In this document: positions 44,131-52,123 of the stretch, piece by piece
Numbering within the stretch: position 1 is the stretch's first letter
How the letters are laid out: each line of letters begins with the position of its first letter
Assembly: GCA_910575035.1 (NCBI GenBank)
Contig: CAJTDL010000022.1
Location: 1 to 64,000 of the forward strand
Origin: Lachnospiraceae bacterium
Lineage (GTDB): Bacteria; Bacillota; Clostridia; Lachnospirales; Lachnospiraceae
Direction: 5' to 3'
DNA: 64,000 nucleotides
The notes under the pieces: generated by a model
Databases searched by the model: none
What the model was told of the DNA's origin: nothing
The model's input: the letters and a program-made list of their open reading frames with translations, nothing else
Made by a program: the position numbers and the translations under genes

Positions 44131-45102
44131 ATGGGAATGAATATCAGTTTAGGTTACAGCCAGTTTTATAAAGGCACAGAACCTCTGAAAAAGTATGGGC
44201 ATGGAGAGGGAGCCAAAGATACGCTGGTAAAATATGAATTTAATACCAGGGATGCCCAGGGCAATAAGGTTATGGAGCAGATGTCCAGGGAAGAAACCCT
44301 GCAGGCAATGAGGGATATCCGTTCCTGCTACGGCGACAATGTGATTGTGGAATTTTCTGGAGACGGCATGGCAGCCCTTGTGGAGAGTAAGGGCAAAATA
44401 GGCAGCGAAGGGGGAATGGGGCATAATATTGGCACAGAAGGCAAGGAGGGCATAGAAGGTAAGGGGAGTGCGGCACAGCAGGAAATAGAGGCGAAGAATG
44501 CTGCATTCCAAAAAGAAATTAAGCATATAGATAAGTCTATAAAAGGGAATCCGGCTTATTCCTGGGTTTATGAGGCGGACAAAGCGGTTGCGGCGGCTTT
44601 GGAGAAATGCAGTGAAGCGGAACAGGGGATGGTGTATGATGTGATACGGCAGAACTTTCTCATTGGAAACAGAGGTTCCATGACGGAGGGGGAGAGGCTG
44701 GCAAATATTTCCTTGGGCATGAAAAAGGCAGAGAGCATAGCTGAAACATTTATTCCAGAAGGCAATAGGGCATCTTTTTTGGAGGCCATGGGAATGATTG
44801 CAAAGCTGGCGCGCGCAGGAAAGGCAGATGTCAATGGGAATATGGATTATGGCGTTCAAAAAGGCAGGTATTTGGGGCATGGGAGCAATCTTGTGTATAC
44901 TACCAACGCGATAGGCGTAATGCAGGCGATGGACAGTAAATCCTATGAGGAATATCAGAAAATAGACAGCAGCCAGGATGAGGGGCTTGGGAAATTAAAG
45001 TATTTGACAAATTGGTATGCAAATGCAGTAAGGAAACGCCCTTTTATGATTGAGCAGTATGAGAAGCAGAGAAAGGATTATATTTTAAAAATTTTAGTTT
45101 AA
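44131..45102 (+). CDS. Hypothetical protein, conserved-looking
   Basis: The 323-residue protein, which I do not recognise, begins behind AAGGAGG. The first ~90 residues contain MNISLGYSQFYKGTEPLKKY and FNTRDAQGNKVMEQMSREET. A Gly/Lys-rich linker follows (residues ~90-120), then a helical C-terminal part (AEQGMVYDVIRQNFLIGNRG; NLVYTTNAIGVMQAMDSKSY). There is no signal peptide, membrane helix or catalytic motif. It may be a cytoplasmic structural protein with its truncated upstream partner. Confidence 0.6.
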   Translation: MGMNISLGYSQFYKGTEPLKKYGHGEGAKDTLVKYEFNTRDAQGNKVMEQMSREETLQAMRDIRSCYGDNVIVEFSGDGMAALVESKGKIGSEGGMGHNIGTEGKEGIEGKGSAAQQEIEAKNAAFQKEIKHIDKSIKGNPAYSWVYEADKAVAAALEKCSEAEQGMVYDVIRQNFLIGNRGSMTEGERLANISLGMKKAESIAETFIPEGNRASFLEAMGMIAKLARAGKADVNGNMDYGVQKGRYLGHGSNLVYTTNAIGVMQAMDSKSYEEYQKIDSSQDEGLGKLKYLTNWYANAVRKRPFMIEQYEKQRKDYILKILV

Positions 45103-45137
45103 AATATCAGTAAGATGAAGAAGGGCACCTGGTTTTA

Positions 45138-45199
45138 TCGAATTGTCAAAATCCTGTAAAGGCTGAAACCCTTGCCTTGACAGGATTCCGGCAATTCGA
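45138..45199. repeat. Long imperfect inverted repeat at the AT-rich island edge
   Basis: TCGAATTG ... AATCCTGT and ACAGGATT ... CAATTCGA pair in nested fashion around a ~20-base centre (45138-45199). It lies between the hypothetical gene and the end of the AAA+ ATPase gene. It could be a terminator without a T-run or a trace of the island boundary. Confidence 0.6.
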
Positions 45200-45239
45200 G
45201 TTATGATAATCAAGCAGTCAATGAGAATATTCAGACAAT

Positions 45240-46571
45240 TTACTTACCCAATTTGGCTGACAAGCCTCCAGAATCAATTTTTCTTTGTATTGCTTCTTTT
45301 AATCGTTCTTTCTTTTCTTCCGAAGAAGCGTTATCACCTACTTTTGTCTGGTCTTTAGCCGAATTAACACGGGTTCTCTCATCAATTGCCTTGATACTCG
45401 CTGTAATGAAATCCTGTTGTGATACAATCTCCCTTTTCTTTAATGCGGCTGAAACGCAAGCGTTCTTGACAACGTTTTTAATTTCTCTTCCACATAATTC
45501 ATATTGTTCTGCTAAAAAGCCTACATCCACATCTGCTGCAAGCGGCACATGTATCTTATCAGTCTTTAAATGGTTCTGCCAAATTTTTTTTCGCTCTGTA
45601 GCAGTGGGATTTGTAAATTCAACATTAATTAATCTTGACAAAAAAGCCTTATCATAATTTACAACAAGATTTGTGGCAAAAATAACAATCCCTTTGAAGC
45701 TTTCAAGGCTTATAAGCAATTGGCTTCTCATTGAATTGATTGCTTGAGCCGAACCATCAGATACGTTTGTCAATCTTTTTGACAATAGCGAATCTGATTC
45801 ATCCAAAAAGAGCACAGCATCATCCCTTTCTGCTGCTCTAAATATTGCTTTGACCATCTTAGGCCCTTCTCCGTGAAACTTACTTTCAATATCTGCATAG
45901 GTAGCACGGAGGATCTTTTTTCCCAGTTTATGGGCTATCGCTTCAGCCGTCATTGTTTTGCCAGTTCCTGGCGGGCCATAAAAACTAAGGGCAGATGTCG
46001 CTTCGGGAATAATTGACCGAAGCCCCCATTCATCAAAGACCTTAGATTCAACTGCCAAAATTCCAATTGCTTCTTCAACTTGCTCAAGAGTCTTTTGAGG
46101 AAGTATTACCTGTTCAAAAGAAAATCTTGGTTCAACAGCTTGATAATTGTATGACAGTTTCTCATAATTATATTCGTTATCTTTCCCGTTTTCCTTTTTT
46201 TTCATATTATTATTACGTGATATAGAACATATCTTTTGGTTATTTACAGAGCAATCATTCTTTGGTACAAAATTAGGGTTAAATGCGCCGTAATTCAGTT
46301 TTATTTGAAGAAGCTGCCTTGCAGGTTCACCATAGCATTGCGCTACAACTGCAGTGATTGCCTTTTGAATCTCATCTTGAAAGCCTTCATATTTAGGCTT
46401 TCCCATTACATAAATTTCTATTTTATCCTGGTTCTTTTGCCCAACTGTCTCTATTTCAACAGAGCCATAATATTTTCGGATCTCATTTTCGAGAGCCATC
46501 CTATCTTTTTTATGTCCAGAAGGTTCCTTTGAGTTAAATAGGGTTTCTGGAATACACCAAAATATCTTCAT
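45240..46571 (-). CDS. AAA+ ATPase (last gene of the TerB/nuclease operon)
   Basis: The 443-residue protein has a unique N-terminal ~150 residues (containing KIEIYVMGKPKYEGFQDEIQ), a Lys/Asn-rich linker, and one AAA module: Walker A GPPGTGKT at 199-206, pore-loop-like KFHGEGPKMV (~231-240), Walker B VLFLDE at 253-258, sensor-1 IFATN (~297-301) and an arginine-finger candidate in AFLSRLINVEF. This is the classical spastin/FtsH-like clade acting as a hexameric remodelling motor. The C-terminal helical domain continues to ~390, followed by a charged tail. It begins 6 bases after the preceding gene and has the AT-rich codon use of the operon. Confidence 0.85.
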   Translation of the reverse strand: MKIFWCIPETLFNSKEPSGHKKDRMALENEIRKYYGSVEIETVGQKNQDKIEIYVMGKPKYEGFQDEIQKAITAVVAQCYGEPARQLLQIKLNYGAFNPNFVPKNDCSVNNQKICSISRNNNMKKKENGKDNEYNYEKLSYNYQAVEPRFSFEQVILPQKTLEQVEEAIGILAVESKVFDEWGLRSIIPEATSALSFYGPPGTGKTMTAEAIAHKLGKKILRATYADIESKFHGEGPKMVKAIFRAAERDDAVLFLDESDSLLSKRLTNVSDGSAQAINSMRSQLLISLESFKGIVIFATNLVVNYDKAFLSRLINVEFTNPTATERKKIWQNHLKTDKIHVPLAADVDVGFLAEQYELCGREIKNVVKNACVSAALKKREIVSQQDFITASIKAIDERTRVNSAKDQTKVGDNASSEEKKERLKEAIQRKIDSGGLSAKLGK

Positions 46572-46577
46572 AATAAA

Positions 46578-46943
46578 TCATCTCTCCACAATTACCATGC
46601 CTTGATTTGTACGGCTGAGTAATTCTTCAACATCTTTATCAATTGTGTCGTTTTTATCTTTGATTACTTCTACGTCTCCAACTACGTTTCCGTCATGGCC
46701 AACCTCAACCATCATATGCGTATAACCTTCATCTACCAAATCATCCAAATCATTCAGTGAGACCTCATTTTTACATTCATTAATCAACTCTTCCAAATCT
46801 GCGACTGCGACCTTCTTAACGTTCTTTTTTGCCAACTTTTCGGCAACCTTATTCCTTATCCATTTAATTGTTAATACAATGGCATATGCAACTAGGCAGC
46901 CTAACGCAATAAGTCCTATTATACCTGCTATTAATCCAAACAT
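46578..46943 (-). CDS. Small membrane-anchored protein, operon gene 8
   Basis: The 121-residue protein has an N-terminal membrane helix (LIAGIIGLIALGCLVAYAIV), a basic stretch (KWIRNKVAEKLAKKNVKK) and an acidic soluble domain (LINECKNEVSLNDLDDLVDE). Its ending (DVEELLSRTNQGMVIVER) resembles that of gene 5 (LEEALSNGNGVLVVEV), suggesting the two are distant paralogues. Helix-in, charged-domain-in-cytoplasm topology is expected. Not recognised as a named family. Confidence 0.7.
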   Translation of the reverse strand: MFGLIAGIIGLIALGCLVAYAIVLTIKWIRNKVAEKLAKKNVKKVAVADLEELINECKNEVSLNDLDDLVDEGYTHMMVEVGHDGNVVGDVEVIKDKNDTIDKDVEELLSRTNQGMVIVER

Positions 46944-46962
46944 TTTATCACCTTTTCCTTAA

Positions 46963-47334
46963 TTACAGCTTTATAATTTTGGTTTCTGAGCCATTCAATA
47001 TATTCAAAAACTTTTTGTCAATTGTTCTTGTATGGATAATACGGCTTTCTGATTCTTTTCCGTTTAATGAAATAGGCTTATTTTCTGCATCCAGTAAGCC
47101 CTGAATAATGATGAGCTTATCATTTTCGTTCTTTGGATCATAATTCTTTTTTACAGAAACAACAAATGCAACAACCTTAGGGTTGTTTTTTTTCATATCA
47201 AGTGCATATTGCATTATTTCATCTAAAGTGATAATTTCTTTGTATCCGCTTCTGTACAGCACCTCCGCTACAGCGTCTGTAAAGGTATCTATGGTTATGG
47301 ATGGATGGCCATCATTTGCTTTATCCTTATTCAT
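46963..47334 (-). CDS. Small soluble protein, operon gene 7
   Basis: This 123-residue protein, not recognised, has no membrane segment. It contains ITIDTFTDAVAEVLYRSGYK, a VVAFVVSVKKNYDP strand and a TKIIKL ending. Predicted alpha/beta. It sits 13 bases downstream of gene 6 and 19 bases upstream of gene 8 and is likely part of the same complex. Confidence 0.65.
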   Translation of the reverse strand: MNKDKANDGHPSITIDTFTDAVAEVLYRSGYKEIITLDEIMQYALDMKKNNPKVVAFVVSVKKNYDPKNENDKLIIIQGLLDAENKPISLNGKESESRIIHTRTIDKKFLNILNGSETKIIKL

Positions 47335-47346
47335 ACGTTCTGCCTC

Positions 47347-47595
47347 CTATGCAGTTATAGTGTCATATTCGCTCAACTCATAATCCAATTCATCACCACG
47401 GATTTCCATTGTGTCTTCGCTATCTAAAGCTTCAAGTTTAACCGTGTTTGTGCAATTATTAATTTCTGTAATGAGCGCCTCCCTCATTCCTTTCTCACGC
47501 ATTTTTTCTTGAATGCGCTTTTTGGTAACCATTCCGCTTATAACTATGACGCCTACTGCAGCGGTAGCAAGCCCAAGTAAGATCCATCCTAACAT
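47347..47595 (-). CDS. Small membrane-anchored protein, operon gene 6
   Basis: The 82-residue product starts MLGWILLGLATAAVGVIVIS (one membrane helix), then a basic stretch (TKKRIQEKMREKGMREALI) and an acidic tail (DELDYELSEYDTITA). ATG 47595 follows GGAGGTGTAAT and overlaps the end of gene 5; the longer frame to 47622 lies inside that gene. The helix-basic-acidic layout matches genes 5 and 8. Confidence 0.65.
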   Translation of the reverse strand: MLGWILLGLATAAVGVIVISGMVTKKRIQEKMREKGMREALITEINNCTNTVKLEALDSEDTMEIRGDELDYELSEYDTITA

Positions 47596-47596
47596 A

Positions 47597-48022
47597 TTAC
47601 ACCTCCACGACAAGAACGCCATTACCGTTACTCAATGCTTCTTCCAGTTTCGCATCCAATGTTTCATATTTAACCAATACTGAATCTGATATGTTCTTAG
47701 ATGCTTCATCTACAATCGCTATTACAATATTATTCTTTAAATTGTTGCCAATATCCAAATCTTTGCCTATTCTGCGTAAGGTTTCTGCATTGGCCTTTAA
47801 AACAATGGCTTTAGCTCCGTTCAGCAGCAGAGATTCTCTTGTTTTGATCCAGTCTCTTACCTCGTTTAGCGAAAATGTATTCGTGTACATTGGTTCGCCA
47901 AAGCATTGCTCAAGAATCTTTTCCTTTGCCAGTTTTTGATCCTCCATAATAGCTACAGCAATTCGATCCAAAATAATGCCTGCTGCGATTCCGCCAACTA
48001 TAATGCCAAAATATTTAATCAT
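47597..48022 (-). CDS. Small membrane-anchored protein, operon gene 5
   Basis: The 141-residue product has an N-terminal membrane helix (YFGIIVGGIAAGIILDRIAV) followed by a ~110-residue alpha/beta domain (NGAKAIVLKANAETLRRIGK; NNIVIAIVDEASKNISDS) ending in GNGVLVVEV. No known family recognised. It is 18 bases after the probable immunity gene. Its C-terminal pattern is shared with gene 8. Confidence 0.65.
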   Translation of the reverse strand: MIKYFGIIVGGIAAGIILDRIAVAIMEDQKLAKEKILEQCFGEPMYTNTFSLNEVRDWIKTRESLLLNGAKAIVLKANAETLRRIGKDLDIGNNLKNNIVIAIVDEASKNISDSVLVKYETLDAKLEEALSNGNGVLVVEV

Positions 48023-48040
48023 AATAATCTCCTTTCAGAT

Positions 48041-48412
48041 TTATAAAGTGCCATATATTTTTTCGAAAAAGGAATCTACAGATACTGCGATTTCCTCTTC
48101 CATTACACGCTTTGAACCATGAGTACATGTGTATACTTGTTCATTTTTCATATATATTGGGTCACTGTTGCATGTTGCAAAAACGCAATCAGCTTCGATA
48201 TAGCTATATTGCTCGTTCAAAACGGATAATCCCTCAAATGGTTCTAACCTGACAATGCCATCGTTAAATCCAAACTCAACATTTATTGGATCAATAGTTT
48301 TATAGAATTGAGGGATATTCAGTCCCTTGCATTCTGGTGCCTTATGTGCAGTTGCATATTCGATTCTGGGATCCTCTGCTTTTAGTTTTTTAAAAAAGGA
48401 ATAATAATCCAT
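48041..48412 (-). CDS. Probable SUKH (SMI1/KNR4-like) immunity-type protein, operon gene 4
   Basis: The 123-residue protein has features of the SUKH superfamily: an N-terminal helix (YYSFFKKLKAEDPRIEYA), LNIPQFYKTIDPINVEF, the central strand pair, FATCNSDPIYMKNEQVYTCT with HGS, and a terminal EEIAVSVDSFFEKI helix. SUKH proteins commonly neutralise nuclease toxins and lie next to them; here the nuclease-like gene is 16 bases upstream. The call rests on motif impression. ATG 48412 is chosen for GAGGTAAATGAG. Confidence 0.5.
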   Translation of the reverse strand: MDYYSFFKKLKAEDPRIEYATAHKAPECKGLNIPQFYKTIDPINVEFGFNDGIVRLEPFEGLSVLNEQYSYIEADCVFATCNSDPIYMKNEQVYTCTHGSKRVMEEEIAVSVDSFFEKIYGTL

Positions 48413-48428
48413 CTCATTTACCTCAATG

Positions 48429-49559
48429 TTATACAAGCAAAGGCTTGTATTCCTCAATTGTATATTCTTTTATTTGTGTCTCTAATTTTCTCTGATAAGC
48501 AGCGCCAATAACTCCCACCGCAAGCAGGACTAATCCCACGCTCGTAGATACTATGATGCCTGCACATCCGCCGTAGGCACCTTGCGCAATAATAGAGACT
48601 GCAAGAACAGAAATTGAGAATAATGCCTGTCTGCCAACTGCCTTAAGCGCTGCTGCTGTTTCTATGTTCTTCATTTTCATTTTGATGAGTTGATATGTTG
48701 AAACCAAAATAATTGATACAGTGCCAACTGCCGCAAAATTTATCAATGTTCCTGTCTTTGTCAGCAAATCCACACCATGATCTTGAAGCACAGATGTTAC
48801 CAGCCTTCCGGTGCCATAGGCTACAGTTGAAATCGTTCCGCCTTCTATCCCGGCCTTTATCGAACAGCCAATAAATTTCCCCATTTCAACGGATCTAATC
48901 CCAACTCTGGCCAATTCCGTGATGGCCGATATTGTAAATGCAATTCCAAAACCTATGGCTGAAGATATGCCTGCCCCTTTTATTTCATTTAGCAGGACTC
49001 TGCGGTTATTTGTTTTTTCAAGCATCCTATTTTTGTCTATAAACGGAGCGTCCGATTCATTCTGAAAGTTCCCATCATGTCCTTGCTGAAAATGTTCTTG
49101 CCTTGATTTATAAAACTTAATATTGTCAGGGTCAGCTTGATATTCAGGATGATCTACAACATTCTTTTGATGATGCCCTTCTGCGCCAGAGACTGTGCCG
49201 GTTTTTGAATGAAGAATTTCTGCTTGTTCTGCCTTTGTCCAATTAGCCGATCCCCTTCCTCCCATCTCAATATCAGCCCGCTCATATTGCCATGCCAGTT
49301 TAACGCCGGCATTACGTGATCCAGTGTAGTCTGGATTATGTGATAATTTACCTTGAACAGTTTGTGCCAATTCTGCTTTACGGGCGCTTAACACATCTAT
49401 AAAGCTATTGTATTGGTTGTTAAATCCAGTAGTAATAATTCCAAATCTACTAGTTGTTGCCGCTATTGCCATTGGCGTTGATGCTCCCTTTACACTCTCA
49501 GCTATGCTAAGATTATTAGGATGCGTGTAGTCTGATAGCCTGCGTGTGCTTCGGTTCAT
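48429..49559 (-). CDS. Membrane protein with HNH/GHH nuclease-like domain, operon gene 3
   Basis: In this 376-residue protein, residues ~95-168 form an HNH/endonuclease-VII-like region. It contains MGGRGSANWTKAEQAEIL, SGAEGHHQKNVV with the paired His at 129-130, DPDNIKFY (143-150), H156, and H161 in QGHDGNF; these are the landmarks of GHH/GH-E toxin nucleases. Unlike secreted toxins, the nuclease part is N-terminal and is followed by about four to five membrane helices (~195-218, ~230-255, ~270-292, ~312-352). No signal peptide. ATG 49559 follows AGAGGTGATTTT. The next gene looks like its immunity partner. Confidence 0.65.
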   Translation of the reverse strand: MNRSTRRLSDYTHPNNLSIAESVKGASTPMAIAATTSRFGIITTGFNNQYNSFIDVLSARKAELAQTVQGKLSHNPDYTGSRNAGVKLAWQYERADIEMGGRGSANWTKAEQAEILHSKTGTVSGAEGHHQKNVVDHPEYQADPDNIKFYKSRQEHFQQGHDGNFQNESDAPFIDKNRMLEKTNNRRVLLNEIKGAGISSAIGFGIAFTISAITELARVGIRSVEMGKFIGCSIKAGIEGGTISTVAYGTGRLVTSVLQDHGVDLLTKTGTLINFAAVGTVSIILVSTYQLIKMKMKNIETAAALKAVGRQALFSISVLAVSIIAQGAYGGCAGIIVSTSVGLVLLAVGVIGAAYQRKLETQIKEYTIEEYKPLLV

Positions 49560-49563
49560 AAAA

Positions 49564-50370
49564 TCACCTCTTTTTTTCACACATAATTGCAAATTTAGTT
49601 ATTGTAAATTTTTCCTCATCACTGAGTTTGTCTAGGACATAACTATAAACATGGTTATAATATACTAATGTTTCATTATACAGCCTGGAAGGATCAAATG
49701 AAAACAGCGATTGCAATATTTCCTTGTGCTCTGCTGCCACTTTGCCGCTTTTAAACATATGAAAGACTTTTTCATATGACTCAATGGCGTAGATATTGTA
49801 TTCACGGTTTTTAGCATTCTCGAAATATGCCATTTTGGAATTGACCACATCTGAAATCTTCTCTGTTAACTCTGCATACATGGCTTCTTGTCCTGTACTG
49901 AGCCTTTTCCGATTTATGCTTTGGTCAATTCTTCCCATATCATTAAGATAGGTATTAAAATCATCCTGATTCTTGCAGTTATTTATTTTTTCTAACAGCT
50001 GTCCAAGCAATTCTAGGGCATCATTATTATACATTACTTCTTGGCGTACGGCTTCTCTGGTAATTTCTTCTTGCCTTTGATTTATGAGCTCAGAGACTTG
50101 ATTTAATTCGTTTTCTTTACTGATAATAAATTCCACTGAGTACTCGTCAATATCAATGCTTTCAGAAAAAAAAGCCAATGCCCCTGCGGCTTGTTGTAAG
50201 AAAGATTTCGAGGTCTGGATATCTTCATTTTCTGCAAGAAATAGCAGGTAGCCAAAATAGGCTTCAAAGCAAGCAAAATCATCCGGATTACGGTTTACCA
50301 TATTCTGTCCCACAAGCAGTGTCCGTTTTGTTTCTCCTGCCTCTTTATATTGATGGAATAGCTCCAACAT
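49564..50370 (-). CDS. Helical protein of unknown function, operon gene 2
   Basis: The 268-residue soluble protein is almost entirely predicted helix: a TPR-like N-terminus (HQYKEAGETKRTLLVGQNMV; CFEAYFGYLLFLAENEDI) and a charged middle (NELNQVSELINQRQEEITRE) likely to be coiled coil. It starts 12 bases after the TerB-like gene and ends 4 bases before the nuclease-like gene. It could be an adaptor; no catalytic motif is seen. Confidence 0.7.
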   Translation of the reverse strand: MLELFHQYKEAGETKRTLLVGQNMVNRNPDDFACFEAYFGYLLFLAENEDIQTSKSFLQQAAGALAFFSESIDIDEYSVEFIISKENELNQVSELINQRQEEITREAVRQEVMYNNDALELLGQLLEKINNCKNQDDFNTYLNDMGRIDQSINRKRLSTGQEAMYAELTEKISDVVNSKMAYFENAKNREYNIYAIESYEKVFHMFKSGKVAAEHKEILQSLFSFDPSRLYNETLVYYNHVYSYVLDKLSDEEKFTITKFAIMCEKKR

Positions 50371-50382
50371 ATAGCAGCCTCC

Positions 50383-50787
50383 TTACTTGCTTGATAAAAA
50401 CTCTCCGATTTTGGAATACACAGCAAATAAATCTGTTATCAATGAAATGGCCTTTTCGCTATAAGAGTAATCAATGCCAAAAACATTTGAAATACTTTCT
50501 ACAGCAGCTTTTTCTTCTGGTGCATATACTCCATCAGCCATTACAATACCTGCAATTTCCAGCAATATAATACGTTTTTCTCTAACCGTTGCATTTTCAT
50601 TCAGTCGGCTAAGCGCTTTGCCGAATTCAATATTTTCATTCAGCCGTTCGTCTATCCCCATTTCCTTGCACATTTGGCGAATAGTATTCTTTTCGCTATC
50701 AGCGAAATCGCCATCACTCTTAGACAGGTGAATGCATAAATCAAGAAACAAATCTTTTTGGTCATCTTTCAACTCTGATAAAAACAT
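50383..50787 (-). CDS. TerB-like tellurite-resistance/stress domain protein, operon gene 1
   Basis: The 134-residue all-helical protein has the two-fold TerB layout: FLDLCIHLSKSDGDFADSEK in the first half and LLEIAGIVMADGVYAPEEKA in the second, each with the acidic D-G pattern thought to bind metal ions. TerB domains occur in membrane-linked stress and phage-related modules. AAGGAGG precedes the start. It leads the nine-gene operon; no TerC, TerD or TerE is present. Confidence 0.8.
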   Translation of the reverse strand: MFLSELKDDQKDLFLDLCIHLSKSDGDFADSEKNTIRQMCKEMGIDERLNENIEFGKALSRLNENATVREKRIILLEIAGIVMADGVYAPEEKAAVESISNVFGIDYSYSEKAISLITDLFAVYSKIGEFLSSK

Positions 50788-50833
50788 AAATTGAACCTCC
50801 TTGCATTATAGTCTTAATTAATATCGACAATAA

Positions 50834-50862
50834 TTGACAAAAACATTAGCTATGGCTAATGT
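50834..50862 (+). promoter_or_regulatory. XRE promoter with perfect 20-bp palindrome
   Basis: TTGACA at 50834-50839 and TAATGT at 50857-50862 are separated by 17 bases and read toward the XRE gene. ACATTAGC-TATG-GCTAATGT at 50843-50862 is a perfect palindrome lying in the spacer and covering the -10, ideal for repression. The interval also contains the start of the divergent TerB operon, 47 bases away, so one repressor could control both. Confidence 0.75.
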
Positions 50863-50943
50863 TCATTTGTATTAACTCCTTATTCTCTTATGCCTAATAC
50901 ATTAAAATTAGGGAAAGATAATTCGATGGAAAGGAGTGGGACT

Positions 50944-51276
50944 GTGGAGGATTTAGACTTTAAGGCTATTGGCATGAAAATCAAGGAACGCAGGAAAATG
51001 CAGGGCATCACCCAGGAAGCTGTGGCAAGCCTGCTTGGGGTCAATCCCAGCCACATATCGAATATTGAATGCGGACGTGCCAACCCGTCATTGACTGCCC
51101 TTGTTAAAATTGCAAATATCCTTGAATGCAGCGTTGATTTTTTCATTAGTGGGGAATACACCTACAAGCCTGGCAAGGGCAGGGAAGAGACGTTAGATGA
51201 CAAGATTATGGATAAGTTAAAATATTGTGATATTAATAAAAAGGCTAGGGTTTTAAAAATGATTGACCTTCTTTAA
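50944..51276 (+). CDS. XRE-family regulator divergent from the TerB/nuclease operon
   Basis: The 110-residue protein has an HTH of the lambda-repressor type: GMKIKERRKMQGITQEAVAS, LLGVNPSHISNIECGRANPS, then LTALVKIANILECSVDFFI. The tail is basic with no sensor domain. GTG 50944 has AAGGAG eight bases upstream; ATG 50926 and ATG 50890 are alternatives. It is the natural candidate to bind the 50843-50862 palindrome. Its 3' end overlaps the convergent small gene by four bases. Confidence 0.85.
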   Translation: MEDLDFKAIGMKIKERRKMQGITQEAVASLLGVNPSHISNIECGRANPSLTALVKIANILECSVDFFISGEYTYKPGKGREETLDDKIMDKLKYCDINKKARVLKMIDLL

Positions 51277-51518
51277 GGCAGCAGTTCGGATAATACCTTA
51301 AATGCAAACCTCACGCCAATCTCAAATCCCTCGCGCTGGCTAATCAATGAGATTTGCGATAGCAGGCTTTCTAGCCCGTCCATTTGATCTTCGCCCAGCT
51401 TTTCCCTATATGGATGGGCAAGTTTCTTAATCTCACAGTCAATCCTCCACCCAGCTTCAACTGTTTCTTTTTCATAGCAAATAATGTTGTCATAGATTTT
51501 CCTTAATATTTCATTCAT
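51273..51518 (-). CDS. Small hypothetical protein (DUF6809-like)
   Basis: The 81-residue protein (MNEILRKIYDNIICYEKETV; SQISLISQREGFEIGVRFAF) is wholly helical and resembles the DUF6809 family found in gut Firmicutes mobile regions; the assignment is tentative. An AAAGGGATC sequence precedes the start. It converges with the XRE gene. Confidence 0.55.
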   Translation of the reverse strand: MNEILRKIYDNIICYEKETVEAGWRIDCEIKKLAHPYREKLGEDQMDGLESLLSQISLISQREGFEIGVRFAFKVLSELLP

Positions 51519-51907
51519 AGATTTTTGATCCCTTTCTAAATGAGTAGTTAATTGTTAAACTGCCAAACCCATTGATTTTTTTGGGTGCAGCTTTTTTATC
51601 AAGACAAACCTTATGCCATCCCATACAAGGCAGCTTACTGTCGCAATGCCCCAGCAGGCTGTTTCCTGCCCCAATGCCAAACAGCAGTATATTAACGGAT
51701 ATTTCTATTACGCTGATTACCTAGAAGAAATTACAGGAAAAATATCCAATGCTGAAACTGATCAGCAATGTACGGTTCAAACCCTAGGGCATAAACTGAT
51801 GAACTAACAGAGGCTTTTGTTGTTATGTGATTTTATTTATACTGTTGATTTAAAAAAGAACAAGGGAATGTTTGGCGGAATCATATCACAGATAAGAGGA
51901 GGATGCA
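51519..51907. other. Gene-poor stretch beside the island
   Basis: No supported gene. A 64-codon frame at 51613-51807 has uneven composition and no ribosome-binding site. A stretch around 51830-51900 ends in AGAGGAGGATG just before the aldo/keto reductase fragment. It probably represents decayed sequence at the right edge of the AT-rich island. Confidence 0.4.
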
Positions 51908-52123
51908 TTGCAAGAGTTGGCGCTCATGAAAGAATACGATGTCTGCCCGGAGGCCTGGGAACCCTTTGCAGAAAGGAACCATGGGATCTTTACACATCCG
52001 ATATTGAAAAAGATCGGCGAGAAATATGGCAAGAGCGCAGCTCAGGCTGCACTTCGGTGGAATGTGCAGCGAGGGGTTGTGCTAATACCAAAATCTGTCC
52101 ATAAGGAGCGGATGGAACAGAAT
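51908..52123 (+). pseudogene. Aldo/keto reductase fragment
   Basis: About 72 codons encode MKEYDVCPEAWEPFAERNHG, ILKKIGEKYGKSAAQAALRW and VLIPKSVHKERMEQN, an internal to C-terminal part of an NADPH aldo/keto reductase that includes the cofactor-binding RGVVLIPKS. The N-terminal barrel strands and catalytic Tyr/Lys are missing upstream, and the C-terminus stops at the galactanase terminator. The longer open frame past 52123 is antisense to the galactanase. Confidence 0.8.

Noticed and set aside
50804-50809. TATAAT box as the promoter of the TerB operon
   Set aside because: Transcription from it would begin inside the AAGGAGG ribosome-binding site, leaving almost no leader; no good -35 at proper distance.
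51613-51807. 64-codon plus-strand open frame as a gene
   Set aside because: No ribosome-binding site, atypical composition and located in a decayed interval; not supported.
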